Below are positions 8,505 to 10,231 of a stretch of 10,231 bases of DNA, in pieces (positions within the stretch are counted from its first letter, which is position 1; the number at the start of each line of letters is the position of its first letter). The notes below the pieces were generated by a model. That model had not been told where the DNA came from and ran no database searches. It saw nothing but the letters and a program-made list of their open reading frames with translations. Location: assembly GCA_026770595.1 (NCBI GenBank), contig MU634780.1, forward strand, positions 1 through 10,231, written 5' to 3'. The translations under genes were made by a program, and so were the position numbers. Source of the DNA: Ochromonadaceae sp. CCMP2298. Its lineage: Eukaryota > Sar > Synurophyceae > Ochromonadales > Ochromonadaceae.

Positions 8505-8542
8505 GGCGGTGTGGTACCAGTAACGTGTGGCCCCATGCTGTC
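8497..8542 (-). promoter_or_regulatory. Inverted repeat covering the start codon, with an upstream out-of-frame ATG
   Basis: GACAGCATGG and CCATGCTGTC form a perfect 10-bp inverted repeat with a 26-nt loop. On the - strand the proximal arm contains the start ATG (8504-8502) of the orphan gene, and the distal arm contains another ATG (8536-8534) in a strong context (A at -3, G at +4). That upstream ATG opens a 55-codon frame that overlaps the main frame and stops at 8371-8369. The loop holds the palindrome TGGTACCA. If transcribed, this could restrain translation. Confidence 0.5.
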
Positions 8543-8552
8543 AGTTGGCTGG

Positions 8553-8652
8553 TCCTAACACTGTTCCTACGGCTGTTCAGATGATAATGTGGCTCCTAAC
8601 TCTGTTCAGTTCGCTCCCATGACTTCCGAACCTCAACTGGCATGACTTCCGA
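8553..8652. repeat. Cluster of short direct repeats
   Basis: TCCTAACACTGTTC (8553-8566) recurs as TCCTAACTCTGTTC (8594-8607), 41 nt apart with one mismatch. CATGACTTCCGA occurs exactly at 8618-8629 and 8641-8652, a 23-nt period. The cluster lies within about 150 nt upstream of the orphan gene and could be decayed duplications or repeated protein-binding sites. Confidence 0.65.
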
Positions 8653-8658
8653 CTTTCC

Positions 8659-8692
8659 AGAGGAGGATCCGACGGTAATCCTCCTCTTTTTT
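8659..8692 (+). other. 10-bp perfect hairpin followed by T6
   Basis: AGAGGAGGAT and ATCCTCCTCT flank the 9-nt loop CCGACGGTA, and the distal arm runs into TTTTTT at 8687-8692. In bacteria this would be called an intrinsic terminator. In this eukaryotic setting it could be the 3' end of a short RNA polymerase III transcript on the + strand, or chance. No clear A or B box was found; AGTTCGCTCCC at 8608-8618 is a poor B-box match. Confidence 0.45.
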
Positions 8693-9230
8693 CTATGCGA
8701 ACCCTCTCTTTGTCGTCTCCAGATCCACTCCTGACTATCCAAGGGGTCGGCAAAAGGTGTGTTGCGGCAAAACATGGAAATTTCGCATCTGGGACGAATT
8801 CCCCCTTCTTCGACGCCAATCTTCGTGGCCAACAAAACGAGATTGTGAGGGGTTTATCTCTCGCAGAAGTCCTTTTCCCTCCATTCTAACCACAGATTTG
8901 TATTTAATCCAGACTGTGAGGCATCTAAAACTATATGGGCGTCACACGCGTTTCGGCGCGATTGACGCTCCATGAAAAAAAGAGCCGTTTGTCAGCCTAA
9001 AAACATCGACTTTACGAAAGTTTGTTCTATTTTTGGCGCTATAGTCCCAGTTTAAGAAAGAAAAAGATTGGGTTTGACCATCCACGATGAACAGATGAAC
9101 TGAAGCTGCGATTGAAGTGTTGAAGTTGCAATTGCACACCGCAACACACCAGCAAGCAGAGGCACCAGCAGAGACGGAGGCAGGAGCAGAGACAGAAGGC
9201 ACCTTCAAAACATATTTCTTTTCAATTACA

Positions 9231-10231
9231 CTAGTCTTTACTTCCGTTATACAGGCGCGAGAAGACCACGAAGAAGACGGCGGTTATGCTGGCCCAGCCC
9301 ATGGCGCCGATGCTGTGCCCGAAGAGCAGCAGGCTCAAGAAGAGAGACAGCACCTGTCTGACGGTCATCATGATGGTGAAGGTGACGGGCCCGAACTCCT
9401 TGATGGTGTAGAAGATGAACAGCTGGCCGGTCGCTGAGGTGATAGAGAGCACCACCATGTGCAGGAGGGCCTGGGGGTCTGCCAGGATGAACGCGAAGGA
9501 CGTGAAGAACTCTCCTGACTGGTAGAGCGTGAAGCCCGTCATGAGCATAGACCACACGTTAACCCCCAGCATCATCTGGTACTGGTCTACGTGGTACTGC
9601 TTGTACACGCGGGACTGCCACTGGGAGGTGAAGGAGTCACAGGCGAGGTAGAGGGCGAGCAGCATGAACCCATAGGAGGAGTCGTCGTGCGGCTCTGTGG
9701 GGGAGTTGCGCTCAGAGATGGAGAACATGGTTACACCTGAGGGTTAGAGGGTTAAAGGGTTAGAGGGTAGAGGGTAAAGGGTAGAGGGTGGAGAGTGGAG
9801 GGTGGAGGGTAGAGGGTAGAGGTGAGAGGGTATAGGAAGCGTGTGGGGGATAAGAGGACGGTCTGCATAGGCATGGGCATGAGCGAATCAAGTATGGGCA
9901 AGTTAAGTACCTAGAGTGATGAGGAACGATTCTATGTAGTCCCTCGTTGGGTAGGTCTTCTTGTTTAACAGAATGCCCACCAGCATCACCGGGATGATCT
10001 TGCAGCTCTTAGCCAGCACCTGCGTAGGGAATGATATGTACTTCAAGGACTCGTACTGTGCCCAGCTGGAGAGCGTGTTGGAGAGGCTGGAGGGGGCGTA
10101 GTAGTAGTAGGGCGCTTCGGTGATGGGCTTCGGCGCAGTAAACCGTCTGAACATTACAATGCCGAGCGAAATCAGCAATGCTAAGAAGCGGTTGCCGAAT
10201 ACGCAGAAGGCAGAGCTCTTGAACTTGCCGG
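9231..10231 (-). CDS. SLC35B2: PAPS transporter, SLC35B2/PAPST1 type (5' partial, last 2 exons)
   Basis: This is a multi-pass Golgi antiporter family that imports 3'-phosphoadenosine 5'-phosphosulfate from the cytosol for sulfotransferases. Exons in view are >10231-9911 and 9736-9231, giving 274 residues up to a TAG stop; the family is about 430 residues, so the N-terminal third lies outside the window. Family signatures in order are SLSNTLSSWAQYESLKYISF, FPTQVLAKSCKIIPVML, DSFTSQWQ, GVNVWS, GQLFIFYTIKEFG, FTIMMTVRQ and LLLFGHSIG. FPTQVLAK and the MTVRQ segment match SLC35B2 better than SLC35B1 (UDP-galactose-like) or SLC35B3. Hydrophobic segments alternate as expected for the transporter fold. 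Splicing reads ...FLITLG-VTMFSIS, as in relatives. Its presence implies Golgi sulfation of glycans or proteins. Substrate is inferred from the family. Confidence 0.93.
9737..9910 (-). other. Intron in the PAPS transporter gene
   Basis: The donor is CTAG|GTACTT and the acceptor CTAACCCTCAG|GTG, phase 1, 174 nt. Joining gives the conserved segment TLGVTMF. Without splicing a TAA follows the donor after two codons. On the - strand the repeat array supplies the pyrimidine-rich tract before the acceptor. Confidence 0.92.
9739..9832. repeat. Telomere-like GGGTTAGA / GGGTAGA degenerate array within the intron
   Basis: About a dozen 7-8-nt units follow one another on the + strand: GGGTTAGA, GGGTTAAA, GGGTTAGA, GGGTAGA, GGGTAAA, GGGTAGA, then GGGTGGA-type variants. 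The - strand reading is CCCTCTAA-like. Variation is mostly in the T/A part, with GGG kept. It resembles telomere repeat variants in sequence but is short and degenerate, so slippage of a simple repeat is the plainer explanation. Confidence 0.75.

Larger units (their letters stand above)
8505..9230. other. Intergenic region upstream of the orphan gene
   Basis: About 725 nt lie between the stop of the PAPS transporter gene and the start of the orphan gene, both on the - strand. It should contain the transporter's 3' UTR and the promoter and 5' UTR of the orphan gene. The frames present are short and mostly begin without ATG. It contains short direct repeats (8553-8652), a hairpin with a T-run (8659-8692) and an AT-rich, purine-rich stretch at about 8970-9070. 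No AATAAA is seen near the transporter stop. Confidence 0.7.

Noticed and set aside
8659-8692. Bacterial rho-independent terminator
   Set aside because: The structure fits, but the window is clearly eukaryotic with spliceosomal introns, so a bacterial terminator is not a sensible call.
8942-9208. - strand open frame of 88 codons between the two - strand genes
   Set aside because: Composed of repetitive Ser/Ala codons and AT-rich sequence; no recognisable domain, and it sits where the transporter 3' UTR is expected.
9739-9832. CRISPR array or chromosome end
   Set aside because: The units are 7-8 nt without spacers, and the array sits inside an intron between conserved exons, so it is neither a CRISPR nor a terminal telomere.

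Overview
The window is nuclear DNA of a eukaryote, most likely a GC-rich unicellular alga or other protist. It has spliceosomal introns with GT...AG borders and pyrimidine-rich 3' ends (94-174 nt in the four called), AATAAA-type poly(A) signals, multi-domain signalling proteins with long disordered tails, and a Golgi nucleotide-sulfate transporter. No rRNA, tRNA, transposon, CRISPR or bacterial operon is visible. I cannot name the species.

Layout. (1) Positions 1-5216, + strand: the 3' part of a large gene, two exons with an intron at 3409-3539. It encodes a protein with three tandem C2 domains, one or two GAF-like regions and a long Gly/Ser/Pro/Glu-rich tail; 1694 residues are visible and the N-terminus lies upstream of the window. 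(2) Positions 5217-6415: the shared 3' flank of two convergent genes. It holds poly(A) signals, an inverted repeat, a short direct repeat and a possible extra intron at 5684-5773. (3) Positions 6416-8504, - strand: a three-exon gene for a 630-residue protein I do not recognise. It has a folded, partly helical N-terminal 270 residues and a disordered S/T/P-rich tail. (4) Positions 8505-9230: its upstream region, with short repeats, a 10-bp hairpin followed by T6, and an inverted repeat that covers the start codon. (5) Positions 9231-10231, - strand: the last two exons of a PAPS transporter of the SLC35B2/PAPST1 type, running off the right edge. Its intron is filled with a degenerate GGGTTAGA/GGGTAGA repeat.

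The three genes show no evident common pathway. The first looks like a membrane/lipid or calcium-responsive scaffold. The last delivers activated sulfate (PAPS) to the Golgi lumen and implies sulfated glycans or proteins. The middle one is an orphan. Its tail and that of the C2 protein both carry SPK/SPR- or SP-type sites, which suggests, but does not show, proline-directed phosphorylation. I saw no clear new biological system. The most useful leads are the orphan gene, with its hydrophobic in-frame intron and start-codon hairpin, the C2-GAF architecture, and the telomere-like intron repeat.
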